DNA of 37,020 bases from NCBI GenBank assembly GCA_900553815.1, contig USEY01000036.1, positions 1 to 37,020 of the forward strand, in the 5' to 3' direction. The notes beneath the pieces were generated by a model. It did no database searches, had not been told where the DNA came from, and saw nothing but the letters and a program-made list of their open reading frames with translations. The stretch comes from an uncultured Bacteroides sp. GTDB lineage: Bacteria > Bacteroidota > Bacteroidia > Bacteroidales > Bacteroidaceae. How positions within the stretch are numbered: position 1 is the first letter of the stretch; each line of letters begins with the position of its first letter. The position numbers and the translations under genes were made by a program. This document shows positions 17,488 to 24,840 of the stretch, one piece after another.

Positions 17488-18084
17488 CTACTCCAGCTCC
17501 CCCGACACCGTATATATACCACTTTCGCAGGGCGCATCGTACACCAGCGTTCCCTTCACCGTCTTTTCCTCGCCCGTCAGTTCGCCTTTCAGCGTCAGGG
17601 TGTAGGTCACCTGCGTCCGCTTGAAGGTGACGCTTCCTCCTACATAAAGCAGTGTGTGCGGGGGTATGGTGTATTCGCGCGGGTCTATATAGTGGCTGTC
17701 ATACTGGTTCTCTCCTTTCCGGTAGGGCACCTTGCATTCCTCGTTCGACAGTTCGCCAACCTCGCTGCCGTCTATTACGGGCTGGGCGATGAGCACCTCT
17801 TCGCTGTCCTTCCATCCGAAGGCCAGCGGGTCGTCGCTTTGCAGGGTGATGTATCTGAAATCATCGGGATAAGGGTCGACGGTGACAGTCTGTTCCTGGT
17901 CGGTCGGGTTGCGGAGTTCCAGTGGCTCAATCTCTATGGTCCGTTTGCTCACTCCATCCGTGGCTGCCTCCACGCTGTAGGCAATGCTTCCGAACACATA
18001 GTTTTCCTTGATATCATCGTCCACACAGGCAGTCAGTGTCAGCAGGCAGAAGAGGACGGTTGACAGGAGTCTGGTTGTTTTCAT
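17488..18084 (-). CDS. Lipoprotein B2 (paralogue of B1)
   Basis: The 198-residue lipoprotein has a type II signal peptide (MKTTRLLSTVLFCLLTLTAC, Cys20) followed by VDDDIKE, an acidic surface-export-like patch. It shares the DPYPD, SDDPxAFGW, PYRxGE and GTxxYD blocks with B1. B1 follows an A-type gene directly, but B2 has no A gene upstream: an AT-rich stretch and the invertible recombinase module lie there, and the matching A2 gene is 5.3 kb away on the same strand. I see no consensus promoter close to its start. Its function is unknown. Confidence 0.75.
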   Translation of the reverse strand: MKTTRLLSTVLFCLLTLTACVDDDIKENYVFGSIAYSVEAATDGVSKRTIEIEPLELRNPTDQEQTVTVDPYPDDFRYITLQSDDPLAFGWKDSEEVLIAQPVIDGSEVGELSNEECKVPYRKGENQYDSHYIDPREYTIPPHTLLYVGGSVTFKRTQVTYTLTLKGELTGEEKTVKGTLVYDAPCESGIYTVSGELE

Positions 18085-18789
18085 GATTATTCTTTATTAC
18101 ATATAATGTTGAGGTTCAGTTTGCTTGATTTATCCTTTGCAGGCAATCTTTTACCAAGAAGCGGATGGCTGGTGGTCAAAGTTCTCATACCTGCATAAAC
18201 GAACTGGCATGCAATATTCGTAAAATCCCTCGATATCTGCAAACATTTAACGGGCTTGTTGACTTGATCTGATGGAATGTGATAAGCAAATGTTCGATTT
18301 TATCGTTCTGCTGTAAATAATTTCTGTTTATATGGTTTATTGTTGAACAAATATTGTATTTAATAAAATACTTTTCTATTTTTGCTTGTACATAATGTGT
18401 GCATTTTACTTCGTTTTGATATATTAATACATTAATAATCTGATAAATATATATGAAAAACAGTAGCCTTACGAATGTTTCATAAGCTGGAAAGATTGAT
18501 ATCTGCTTTTTTGCATTCAGAACATTTATTCGGTAATATTGTGAATAAGTAATATGCAAAAGGTTTGAACAGTCATATGATTTTTTTTATATCCCTTTAG
18601 CAAACTGCATTGTTGCTGTCAGCTTTAGTTCTTACTATCTGGAATCTGGTTGAAGTGTATAGAAAAATGTTCTAACGGAACATAGATTGACTTGTGAAAA
18701 AACGAGGATATTTTCCTTCGGGTGTCGAATGTATTGTTACCACTCTATTAGACAGATATACAGCACATCATGCGCTATAAAAGAAAAAG
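18085..18789. other. AT-rich intergenic region between B2 and the invertible segment
   Basis: About 705 bp of strongly AT-rich sequence. A minus-strand open frame at 18559-18185 translates to a Tyr/Ile/Asn-rich product without domain features and is probably not a gene. A 6-bp inverted repeat (ATGTTC-N5-GAACAT, 18667-18683) could be an operator. I find no TTTG/TAnnTTTG promoter for B2 within it. In the present orientation it would be the long leader of a transcript starting inside the invertible segment and reading left. Confidence 0.55.
18667..18683. promoter_or_regulatory. Small inverted repeat, possible operator
   Basis: ATGTTC (18667-18672), a 5-nt spacer and GAACAT (18678-18683) form a perfect dyad about 107 bp left of the left crossover site. 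It could be a regulator binding site. A chance palindrome in AT-rich DNA cannot be excluded. Confidence 0.3.
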
Positions 18790-18811
18790 CCGTTACTTCA
18801 CAGGTAACGGC
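18789..18811. repeat. Left crossover site / inverted repeat
   Basis: GCCGTTAC, spacer TTCACAG, GTAACGGC: two perfect 8-bp arms around a 7-bp asymmetric core. Positions 18790-18811 are the exact reverse complement of 20335-20356. The arm-core-arm size is what tyrosine recombinases use for strand exchange, and opposite spacer orientation at the two ends predicts inversion rather than excision. Confidence 0.85.
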
Positions 18812-18824
18812 AAAAAAGATGGCA

Positions 18825-18857
18825 CAAATATAGATATATTTTTTTATATTGTGCAAA
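18825..18857 (-). promoter_or_regulatory. Outward-facing promoter inside the invertible segment
   Basis: On the minus strand TTTG (18857-18854), a 21-nt spacer and TATATTTG (18832-18825) match the Bacteroides consensus, with an AT-only spacer core. It fires leftward through the left crossover site, away from the recombinase gene and toward B2. After inversion it would occupy about 20289-20321 and fire rightward, about 130 nt before the ATG at 20457. Confidence 0.7.
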
Positions 18858-18921
18858 TTTATGAGTTTTTTTTGTCGCTAATAAGAAAAATAATCGTTCA
18901 TACCACTTAAAATACATATTT

Positions 18922-19917
18922 ATGGAACAAAAGAAAATCCTGGAAATGCTTTCAGACGTCATAGATGAACTGCGCGAGAACCGTCAGTGGGGAACCGCGC
19001 ATATCTATCAAAGTACTCGCAATTCATTTTCATTATATATAAAAGGTATAGACATGCCTTTTGCCGATTTGACACCCGTTTTACTAAAAGATTATGAAAC
19101 GCACCTGCGCCAGCGTCAGTGCAGTTGGAATACGGTTGCCACTTACATGAAGGTGCTTAAAGCCGTCTATAACCGCGCAGTAGACCATGGCCAGGCCCGG
19201 TTTGTCCCGCGCTTGTTCAGGCATGTGCGCACCTCGCCATGTACAGAACGGAAAAAAGCACTGGAGGCAAGCACCATGAAAAAAATACTGTACGATGCGG
19301 GCGATACGGTCGATGCTTCCTGTCAGAGAGCCGGACGACATGTAATGAATCCGACACGGGAGGACGGGGTGAGCCGGACATCATTGCCGACATCTTTACA
19401 GCGGGTCCGTATGTATTTCTCTCTGATGTTTCTGTTGCGTGGAATTCCTTTTGTCGATTTAGTCTATTTGCGTAAAAAGGATATTAAGGAAAATGTATTA
19501 AGCTATCGCAGACGCAAAACCGGCAGACTGCTGACCGTAGCTCTGACACCGGAAGCCTGTCGGCTTATCAGGCAACTGTCTAACACCGACAAGAAGTCTC
19601 CTTACCTCTTTCCCTTCCTTTCAAGCCAGGAAGGAACCGAAGACGCTTACCATGAATACCAGTTGGCGCTGCGTCGATTTAACAGGCAACTGAAAATACT
19701 CAGTGAATATGAGAGCAGCCTGTCGCACCTCAGCACTTATGCCGCCCGTCACACCTGGGCCACCTTGGCTTATTATTGCGAAATACATCCCGGAATCATT
19801 TCCGAAGCTATGGGCCACTCTTCCATTGCCGTGACCGAGGTCTATCTGAAGCCTTTTCGAAACAGCCGGATAGACAAGGCCAATAGCCAAGTCATTTCAT
19901 TTGTAAAAGAACAGTAG
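18922..19917 (+). CDS. Tyrosine site-specific recombinase (phase-variation type integrase)
   Basis: The 331-residue protein has an N-terminal SAM-like DNA-binding domain (about 1-105) and a C-terminal catalytic domain. Catalytic residues are visible: Arg173 in FLLRGIPFVDL, Lys199 in RRRKTGRL, Arg276 in STYAARHTW, His299 in MGHSS and the nucleophile Tyr308 in TEVYLK. The first His of the usual H-x-x-R box is Tyr273, a substitution I recall as common in Bacteroides chromosomal invertases. Residues about 130-158 form a polar insert. It lies wholly inside the inverted repeats that it presumably recombines, and no transfer genes or other integration functions are nearby. This favours a local DNA inversion role over that of a mobile-element integrase. 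Confidence 0.9.
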   Translation: MEQKKILEMLSDVIDELRENRQWGTAHIYQSTRNSFSLYIKGIDMPFADLTPVLLKDYETHLRQRQCSWNTVATYMKVLKAVYNRAVDHGQARFVPRLFRHVRTSPCTERKKALEASTMKKILYDAGDTVDASCQRAGRHVMNPTREDGVSRTSLPTSLQRVRMYFSLMFLLRGIPFVDLVYLRKKDIKENVLSYRRRKTGRLLTVALTPEACRLIRQLSNTDKKSPYLFPFLSSQEGTEDAYHEYQLALRRFNRQLKILSEYESSLSHLSTYAARHTWATLAYYCEIHPGIISEAMGHSSIAVTEVYLKPFRNSRIDKANSQVISFVKEQ

Positions 19918-20334
19918 GCGATAGCATATTCCTGCAAGGTGCCATAAAAAAGAGAGTAACAAAGCCTTTCCCGATATATTACGAGAGTTCACACAGGCAT
20001 CCATCCCGTTTACGGCTGCATCTGTTGCCGTAAAGTTCCTGTTTAGTGCACCGGGAAGGACTTAACTGTTAGTACGTTAGTGCTTAAGACCTTCCGTAAT
20101 AGCTCTTAAGTCTTTCTGTGGTAGCTCTTAAGACTTAGTACGGTAGCTCTTAAGATACTTAATCAGAACAAATACCAGATTCTTCACTCCTACCTTTCAC
20201 TCCAACTGGCTCGTTTCCAACGCCTGATTGTGAGACTTCTTCCGAATAACATTTCTTTCCTGTGTGGAGTTGACGAGTTGCAAGTGAACGAGACATAAGA
20301 GGTGCTAACCGTTAATCGTTAGTCGCAGATAAAC
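19918..20334. other. Intergenic part of the invertible segment, right side
   Basis: About 417 bp after the recombinase stop with no credible open frame. It holds repeat array C at 20058-20167. I find no TAnnTTTG promoter reading rightward toward the lipoprotein gene. The closest strings (TACCTTTC near 20190, AACATTTC near 20248) lack consensus. That absence is why the gene at 20457 is predicted to be silent in this orientation. Confidence 0.55.
20058..20167. repeat. Array C: 22-bp repeats with CTTAAG core
   Basis: Units start at 20058, 20080, 20102, 20124 and 20146 with exact 22-bp spacing. The best copies read GGTAGCTCTTAAGA: the same (A/G)TAGC lead as arrays A, B and D, but a TCTTAAGA core instead of AGTTAACT. 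It lies inside the invertible segment, so it would flip with it. Confidence 0.8.
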
Positions 20335-20357
20335 GCCGTTACCTGTGAAGTAACGGA
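20335..20357. repeat. Right crossover site / inverted repeat
   Basis: GCCGTTAC, spacer CTGTGAA, GTAACGGA: the exact reverse complement of the left site over 22 bp, with one mismatch only at the outermost base. It lies 100 bp before the collagen-like lipoprotein start. Confidence 0.85.
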
Positions 20358-20456
20358 AGAATATTCGAAATGAGATAAGTTATATAAAAGATTTAGGAAG
20401 AAAAAACATTCATTTTTTTCTATTTTTTAAATTTATAAATTTAAAGTTTATCTGTT

Positions 20457-23021
20457 ATGAACAAAAAAAAGTTAAGTGTAATCCTGTTTAGTGCCTTAAT
20501 CTTGGGAACGACAGGGACGTTTACGTCTTGTAAGGACTACGATGACGACATCACCAACTTACAGACGCAAATTGACTCCAACAAATCTGCAATTGAGGAG
20601 TTGCAAAACAAAATCAAAGGCGGTGAGTGGGTAGCCAGTGTTACTTCTACCAGCGATGGCATCATCGTGAAATTGGGAAATGGACAAGAGTACACCATTA
20701 CCAATGGCAAAGATGGAGTGGACGGTGTGAACGGACAAGACGGCGCTAACGGCCAGGACGGAGTTAACGGGCAAGATGGCATCACTCCCAAAATTGTGGT
20801 AGCCGACGGATATATCAAGGTCAGCTACGACAACGGCGAAACGTACACCAACCTCATTGCTTTGGCCGACTTGAAAGGTGATAAGGGCGACAAAGGCGAG
20901 CAGGGTGACAAAGGCGAGCAGGGTGACAAAGGCGAACAGGGCGACAAAGGCGAGCAAGGTGAACAAGGCGAAAAAGGTGAAGACGGAATTACACCTACGT
21001 TCAGCGTTGGCGAAGACGGACATCTGTATGTACAATACGGTGACGATGCCAGCACTAAGAAAGACTTGGGCATCTCCATTAGCGGCATATATTATGTAGA
21101 AGACGGCATCACCGTGAAAATCTACATGCCCAAGAAAGTAGGCGACACCATTGCGTACGACACGCTGGTATTGCCCAGAACTGCTACCATTACAAGCATT
21201 GAGGCTGTAGGAACTACTTGGTTCGGTTGGGACGATGCAGGTGCAAAAAACATCACTTTAAGTTACGGTAAGAACGAGCAGGGCAAAGCCATAGAATTCA
21301 ACGGCAAGACTTACGCCAAAGACGCATTTCTGTCTTCTGCCACCTCAATTGTTGTTGCGCAAATCAACCCGACGATGGCCGACGCAACGCTCTACAATTT
21401 CTACCTGACAGACTCCAAAGGCAACTCTGACTTTGTTATCTCCAAGGTAGTAGAGAACATGAGCGTTGACCCCATTACACGTGCGGCAGAACCAACCCCC
21501 AATAAAGGCCTGTACGACATGACTATCGGCTTTGCCGAAGGTGTGGACGTCAATGACATTGCAAATAGAGAGCAGAGGATAGCTTACGCTATTGCAACCA
21601 AAGACGCTTATGGCAATGAAATCCTGTCGAAGTATGATGTTCAGGTTTGGACAGAAACAGGAAATACTACCATAATCACTAATGATGTTTGGCCCGAAAT
21701 AGGAGAAGAATATGATCTAAGAAACGCATTCTCGGAACTAACAGGAGTTATCGATTACTATTTCAGCATTGAGAAAGACCAGACTGCCAATAAGGAAAAG
21801 ACTGGTGCCGAACTGTCAGGTAACATCATTACCGCCAAAAATGCTGGAAGTATTGTCGTAACCATCAATTACCTGACATGCAAGGGTGAAATCAAGAAAG
21901 ACAAGACTATCACCGTATCCTTTGTTCCTGCCGGCACAACTGCTACTTTGGGCGACTTTGAATGGACCATGACTGCTGCCGCCAACAAGCAGACTGTCAC
22001 TGTCGATGCAACAGGATTGGCCGACTACCTGCCATATTATGTAGGAAATATCTCTTACGCTTACGCCAACAGTGCAGACGAGGCTAAATATGGTACTATC
22101 ACCGGTATCAGCCAAGTTACATTTACATCTTATGTAGACGACTACGGCTACACGAAGTGGAATGCAAGCATTACGTTCGACGAAGAACTCGTTGCCCCGA
22201 CTTCTTACGTTGGAACCATCCAGCTGTATGGCAATGGCTCGACGCGTCCTGACAAAGAGGTTACATTCAACATTACTGTCAACAGTGCCGCTACCTTCGA
22301 CTTCAAGCCGCTGGAAGCATACTTCAACGCCGACAAGACTGAAGCCGTTGCTTACGGTCTGACAAACGGAAGCACCATTGAATACGACCTGTATGATTTG
22401 TTCAGCATCTCGGATAACGATAAGAATTACGTGACCTTCAAGGTAGAAACTCCGGCTTCTTACACTTCTAACGGCAAGACCTATACTGCCAACGAATGGT
22501 TGCAGAACGATCCATCTGTTATTACAGTAGACAAAGCCGGCATTAACGGAACTACATTCGGCGGTGCATACTACGCACGCAAGGTTACTGTATCGTACCT
22601 GCCGTTTGGCAATAAGAAGGTTGAACCTATCACCATGAACTTCAACCTGACCATCAAGTCTGAAATCTTCGAAGGTAACTTGAAGTACACTTCGGGCAAG
22701 ACCCTTGAGGTAGACGGTGGTACAAACGCTACACTGAAGCTTGCCGACTTTACGGCTACCGACGTTTACGGTGTGAAGTACAACGTACTGTCAGATGCCC
22801 GCGTAGCTTCTCACTCTGTCAGATTGGCTGATGACAATGCTAAGGAATACCTTGCTCTTGACGTAACTTCATTTGACAATGCCAACAGCGTTGTCACCAT
22901 CAGCAAGAAGTCTTCAAGCACAGCCATTGTTACTCCTCCGGTATGTACCGTACAATTGGTTGTAGTAGACCAGTGGGGTAAGACAACTACTGCCGACATA
23001 ACTGTAAAAGTTACGAAGTAA
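20457..23021 (+). CDS. Surface lipoprotein with two collagen-like Gly-X-Y tracts
   Basis: The 854-residue lipoprotein precursor has its lipobox at TFTSC (Cys25). KDYDDD follows, matching the K-(D/E)2 surface export signal known from Bacteroidetes. A short coiled coil follows ([19 protein letters not shown], about 34-53), then Gly-X-Y tract 1 (about 84-108, VNGQDG-type), a beta linker, tract 2 (about 141-177, GDKGEQ-type) and a long beta-rich region, probably several immunoglobulin-like domains. The coiled coil plus GxY N-terminus resembles the DUF4988 / PL29-N-terminal-like architecture, but I see no catalytic domain. Collagen-like tracts may trimerise as a stalk, with the C-terminal part displayed outside the cell. 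The gene has no promoter in the present orientation and is the probable target of the invertible segment. Confidence 0.85.
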   Translation: MNKKKLSVILFSALILGTTGTFTSCKDYDDDITNLQTQIDSNKSAIEELQNKIKGGEWVASVTSTSDGIIVKLGNGQEYTITNGKDGVDGVNGQDGANGQDGVNGQDGITPKIVVADGYIKVSYDNGETYTNLIALADLKGDKGDKGEQGDKGEQGDKGEQGDKGEQGEQGEKGEDGITPTFSVGEDGHLYVQYGDDASTKKDLGISISGIYYVEDGITVKIYMPKKVGDTIAYDTLVLPRTATITSIEAVGTTWFGWDDAGAKNITLSYGKNEQGKAIEFNGKTYAKDAFLSSATSIVVAQINPTMADATLYNFYLTDSKGNSDFVISKVVENMSVDPITRAAEPTPNKGLYDMTIGFAEGVDVNDIANREQRIAYAIATKDAYGNEILSKYDVQVWTETGNTTIITNDVWPEIGEEYDLRNAFSELTGVIDYYFSIEKDQTANKEKTGAELSGNIITAKNAGSIVVTINYLTCKGEIKKDKTITVSFVPAGTTATLGDFEWTMTAAANKQTVTVDATGLADYLPYYVGNISYAYANSADEAKYGTITGISQVTFTSYVDDYGYTKWNASITFDEELVAPTSYVGTIQLYGNGSTRPDKEVTFNITVNSAATFDFKPLEAYFNADKTEAVAYGLTNGSTIEYDLYDLFSISDNDKNYVTFKVETPASYTSNGKTYTANEWLQNDPSVITVDKAGINGTTFGGAYYARKVTVSYLPFGNKKVEPITMNFNLTIKSEIFEGNLKYTSGKTLEVDGGTNATLKLADFTATDVYGVKYNVLSDARVASHSVRLADDNAKEYLALDVTSFDNANSVVTISKKSSSTAIVTPPVCTVQLVVVDQWGKTTTADITVKVTK
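20877..20987 (+). repeat. 18-bp minisatellite encoding GDKGEQ repeats
   Basis: Within the lipoprotein gene a near-identical 18-bp unit (GGTGACAAAGGCGAGCAG and variants) is repeated about four times and then decays into GEQGEKGED. The unit is in frame, so slipped-strand or recombinational copy changes would lengthen or shorten the collagen-like stalk by six residues without breaking the frame. Confidence 0.85.
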
Positions 23022-23432
23022 TTATCATCATAATTTCACGGAATTATTCTTAAATAAAGAATAGTCCACTTAATAAGTAGTAATAATGTTTGTAAGTAAA
23101 GGGGGGCTGTGAAGTTCTCCTTTATTATTGCCTCTACATTTATTCGTTGCTGTGACAATGCAAACATCCATTGGCATGACAACGGGCTCATCTCAATAAA
23201 CAGAACTACAGGCCTGTAGGTATAAAAACCTGTTGGAGCTTTCACAGGAACGCAGATTAAAACATTGAGCTATAAATATTTGCAATACTCCCTCCACCAG
23301 TTTTATCAACAGCATAATCCTGTAAACAGCGGGCGCCGCCTTCCTCCGTCAGGAGTAGACGACGCCCGCATTATTATGAATATATTCAACATATCAGTAG
23401 AATGCTTTTTCCAAGCTTCAGTACTGGTGTGA
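23022..23432. other. Convergent intergenic region between the collagen-like lipoprotein and A2
   Basis: About 410 bp without a credible gene. It contains an AT-rich hairpin just after the lipoprotein stop (TATTCTT/AAGAATA, about 23045-23063), a 14-bp perfect palindrome CTACAGGCCTGTAG (23206-23219), and a GC-rich hairpin GCGGGCG/CGCCCGC (23329-23335 with 23363-23369). The last may end transcription from either side, although no clear T-run follows. An open frame at 23245-23036 is low quality and not called. Confidence 0.5.
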
Positions 23433-24368
23433 TTACTCGGTTGGCAGCTCTTCTTCCTCCTTCTCCACCACATACTTGTACGGATACTTCCTCACCAGCT
23501 TTCCGCTGAACTCGCGTTCCTCGCCGCTCACGGGGTTGGCCACCACCAGGTGGTAGCTGGCCGTCAGCTCCTTGTAGAGGATGCTGATGGTGAAGGTGGT
23601 CTTCATGCCGCCCTTGTAGGCCAAGTCTATCATGGGGCTGTTCTGCAAGGGGTTAGGACTGGTCACGGTATAGCGGCTGTAGGCTATCTGCTCGGCAGGG
23701 TCGGCAAAGACGAGCTGGCCGTTGGACACATGGTCGGGCACGGGCACCAGGTAGTCCACATCGGGCATCAGCCAGGTGAAGGCATCCTTGGCGTCGCACT
23801 TGAAGTCGTGGAAGTTGGTTGCGTTCAGATAAGGGTTCAGGTTTATCACACCGTCCACCTGCGCGTTTATCACCATCTGGCCGCGGTCTATCACCCAGTC
23901 GCTCTCGCGCTCGCCGTCGCCTTCCTCCAGCGTATAGGTCATGGAGCGCACCTCGTAGACGGTGGTGCAGGGCTGCTGAAGGATGGTGATGGTCTCGGAG
24001 TAGAAGCCGTCGTTCATGGCCAGGTGGATGACCATGCCGCGCTCGTCGCCGTCCAGGTTGTCGGTCACCGACAGGCTGAGGTGGTCGCCGCGGTCGCGCG
24101 TCAGGGTGAACCAGCGGAACTCCAGCGTGCCCAGTCCGTCGAGTTGCAGGGGGCGGTTGTCGTCGCCCACCATTGTGGTACCGCCGGGTGTGGTGATGGA
24201 GGTTATCTTCCAGTCGCTGCGGTTCAGGTTAATTTCCGTCTGGCCGGCATCGCCCGGCAGGGTGGTTTCCTTTACGGGCGACAGGCGGGTGTCGTCCTCG
24301 TTCTGGCATCCGGTGGCCAGGGTCAGTATCAGCAAGGGGAGGAGTAGCAGTTGGCTAAGTCTCTTCAT
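23433..24368 (-). CDS. Lipoprotein A2 (paralogue of A1)
   Basis: From the ATG at 24368 this is a 311-residue lipoprotein with a type II signal ([21 protein letters not shown], Cys21); an in-frame ATG at 24380 adds four residues. QNEDD follows the Cys, an acidic surface-export-like patch. The N-terminal domain (GQTEINLNRSDWKITSITT) has the strand-Trp pattern of BACON-like sandwiches, as inferred for A1. It aligns with A1 along its length (LDGLGTL, GDERGMVIHL, SMTYTLEEGD, VPVPDHVSNGQLVF, GKLVRKYPYKY). A1 is followed 54 nt later by B1, but A2 is followed only by intergenic DNA and the convergent collagen-like gene. Its likely partner B2 is 5.3 kb downstream on the same strand. Confidence 0.75.
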   Translation of the reverse strand: MKRLSQLLLLPLLILTLATGCQNEDDTRLSPVKETTLPGDAGQTEINLNRSDWKITSITTPGGTTMVGDDNRPLQLDGLGTLEFRWFTLTRDRGDHLSLSVTDNLDGDERGMVIHLAMNDGFYSETITILQQPCTTVYEVRSMTYTLEEGDGERESDWVIDRGQMVINAQVDGVINLNPYLNATNFHDFKCDAKDAFTWLMPDVDYLVPVPDHVSNGQLVFADPAEQIAYSRYTVTSPNPLQNSPMIDLAYKGGMKTTFTISILYKELTASYHLVVANPVSGEEREFSGKLVRKYPYKYVVEKEEEELPTE

Positions 24369-24440
24369 AGTGTATTCCATGTTTCCTTTCAAATAGTTTG
24401 TTTTTCCATATAGACGCACGGTCGGTGTAAATGCTGCACG

Positions 24441-24448
24441 CAAAAATA
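24441..24448 (-). promoter_or_regulatory. Putative -7 box of A2
   Basis: On the minus strand TATTTTTG (24448-24441) matches TAnnTTTG and equals the -7 box of A1. It is 73 nt before the ATG at 24368. No -33 match at 19-21 nt. Confidence 0.45.
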
Positions 24449-24559
24449 ATTTTTTTCTAAAAGACACGGCCTTCCCTGCTGCTAAAAAAGTCTAAAGCCT
24501 TGCCCACCCTGTTCACTGCCCTGAACCCTTCTACAGCCTGTTGGAATGTCGTTTGGTAG

Positions 24560-24647
24560 CAGTGGACTACTACCGACCTAGCAGTGGACTGCTACCGACC
24601 AAGGAGTTAACTGCTACCGACCGGGGAGTTAACTGCTACCAAAGGGG
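24560..24647. repeat. Array D: four tandem 22-bp repeats
   Basis: Units start at 24560, 24582, 24604 and 24626, with sequence (C/G)AGT-GG/TA-ACTGCTACCGACC plus AAG/GGG/TAG. This is the same unit and orientation as array A, 21 kb away. Cores AGTGGACT (two units) and AGTTAACT (two units) are both present. The rest of this 460-bp intergenic region between A2 and lpdA (24381-24840) is a purine-rich stretch and the lpdA leader. An open frame running through it at 24541-24828 is low-complexity and not called. Confidence 0.9.
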
Positions 24648-24840
24648 GGATATAATGGGGTTGAAAGGGGGTGGAGGATGGGGTGGAAGGCTGACGCCTT
24701 CTCCTTTGCCCGCCCAATCATTTCCACTTCTCCGCTCCCTTCATCCAAAAACACGGCGTCGGAAGCAAAAAGAAAGCAAAAACTGCGGGAATGAACGGAG
24801 GTTTTACTATCTTGCAGGCAAATTCTAAACTGATAGTACC

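Larger units (their letters stand above)
18790..20356. mobile_element. Putative invertible DNA segment carrying its own tyrosine recombinase
   Basis: The segment is bounded by 22-bp perfect inverted repeats (18790-18811 and 20335-20356). Each contains GTTAC, a 7-nt asymmetric spacer and GTAAC, the form of a tyrosine-recombinase crossover site. Inside are the recombinase gene (18922-19917), repeat array C (20058-20167) and an outward-facing promoter at the left end (18825-18857). GTTAC-N7-GTAAC inverted repeats are, to my knowledge, one of the classes bounding invertible promoters in Bacteroides fragilis. Inversion would put the promoter at about 20289-20321, reading toward the collagen-like lipoprotein gene. 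A simple inserted element with inverted ends is the alternative. Confidence 0.75.

Noticed and set aside
18185..18559. Minus-strand 124-codon frame in the AT-rich region
   Set aside because: Composition follows local AT bias, with no signal, membrane pattern or family resemblance.
18922..19917. Integrase of a conjugative or mobilizable element
   Set aside because: No mobilisation, transfer or excisionase genes are near, and the crossover sites are inverted rather than direct.
23100..23250. A third recombination site (CTGTGAAGTTC and TTTCACAGGAAC strings near 23108 and 23238)
   Set aside because: Only the spacer-like part is shared; neither has the GTTAC/GTAAC arms, so they are probably chance matches.
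24541..24828. Plus-strand 95-codon frame before lpdA
   Set aside because: It runs through repeat array D and purine-rich DNA and has no protein-like features.
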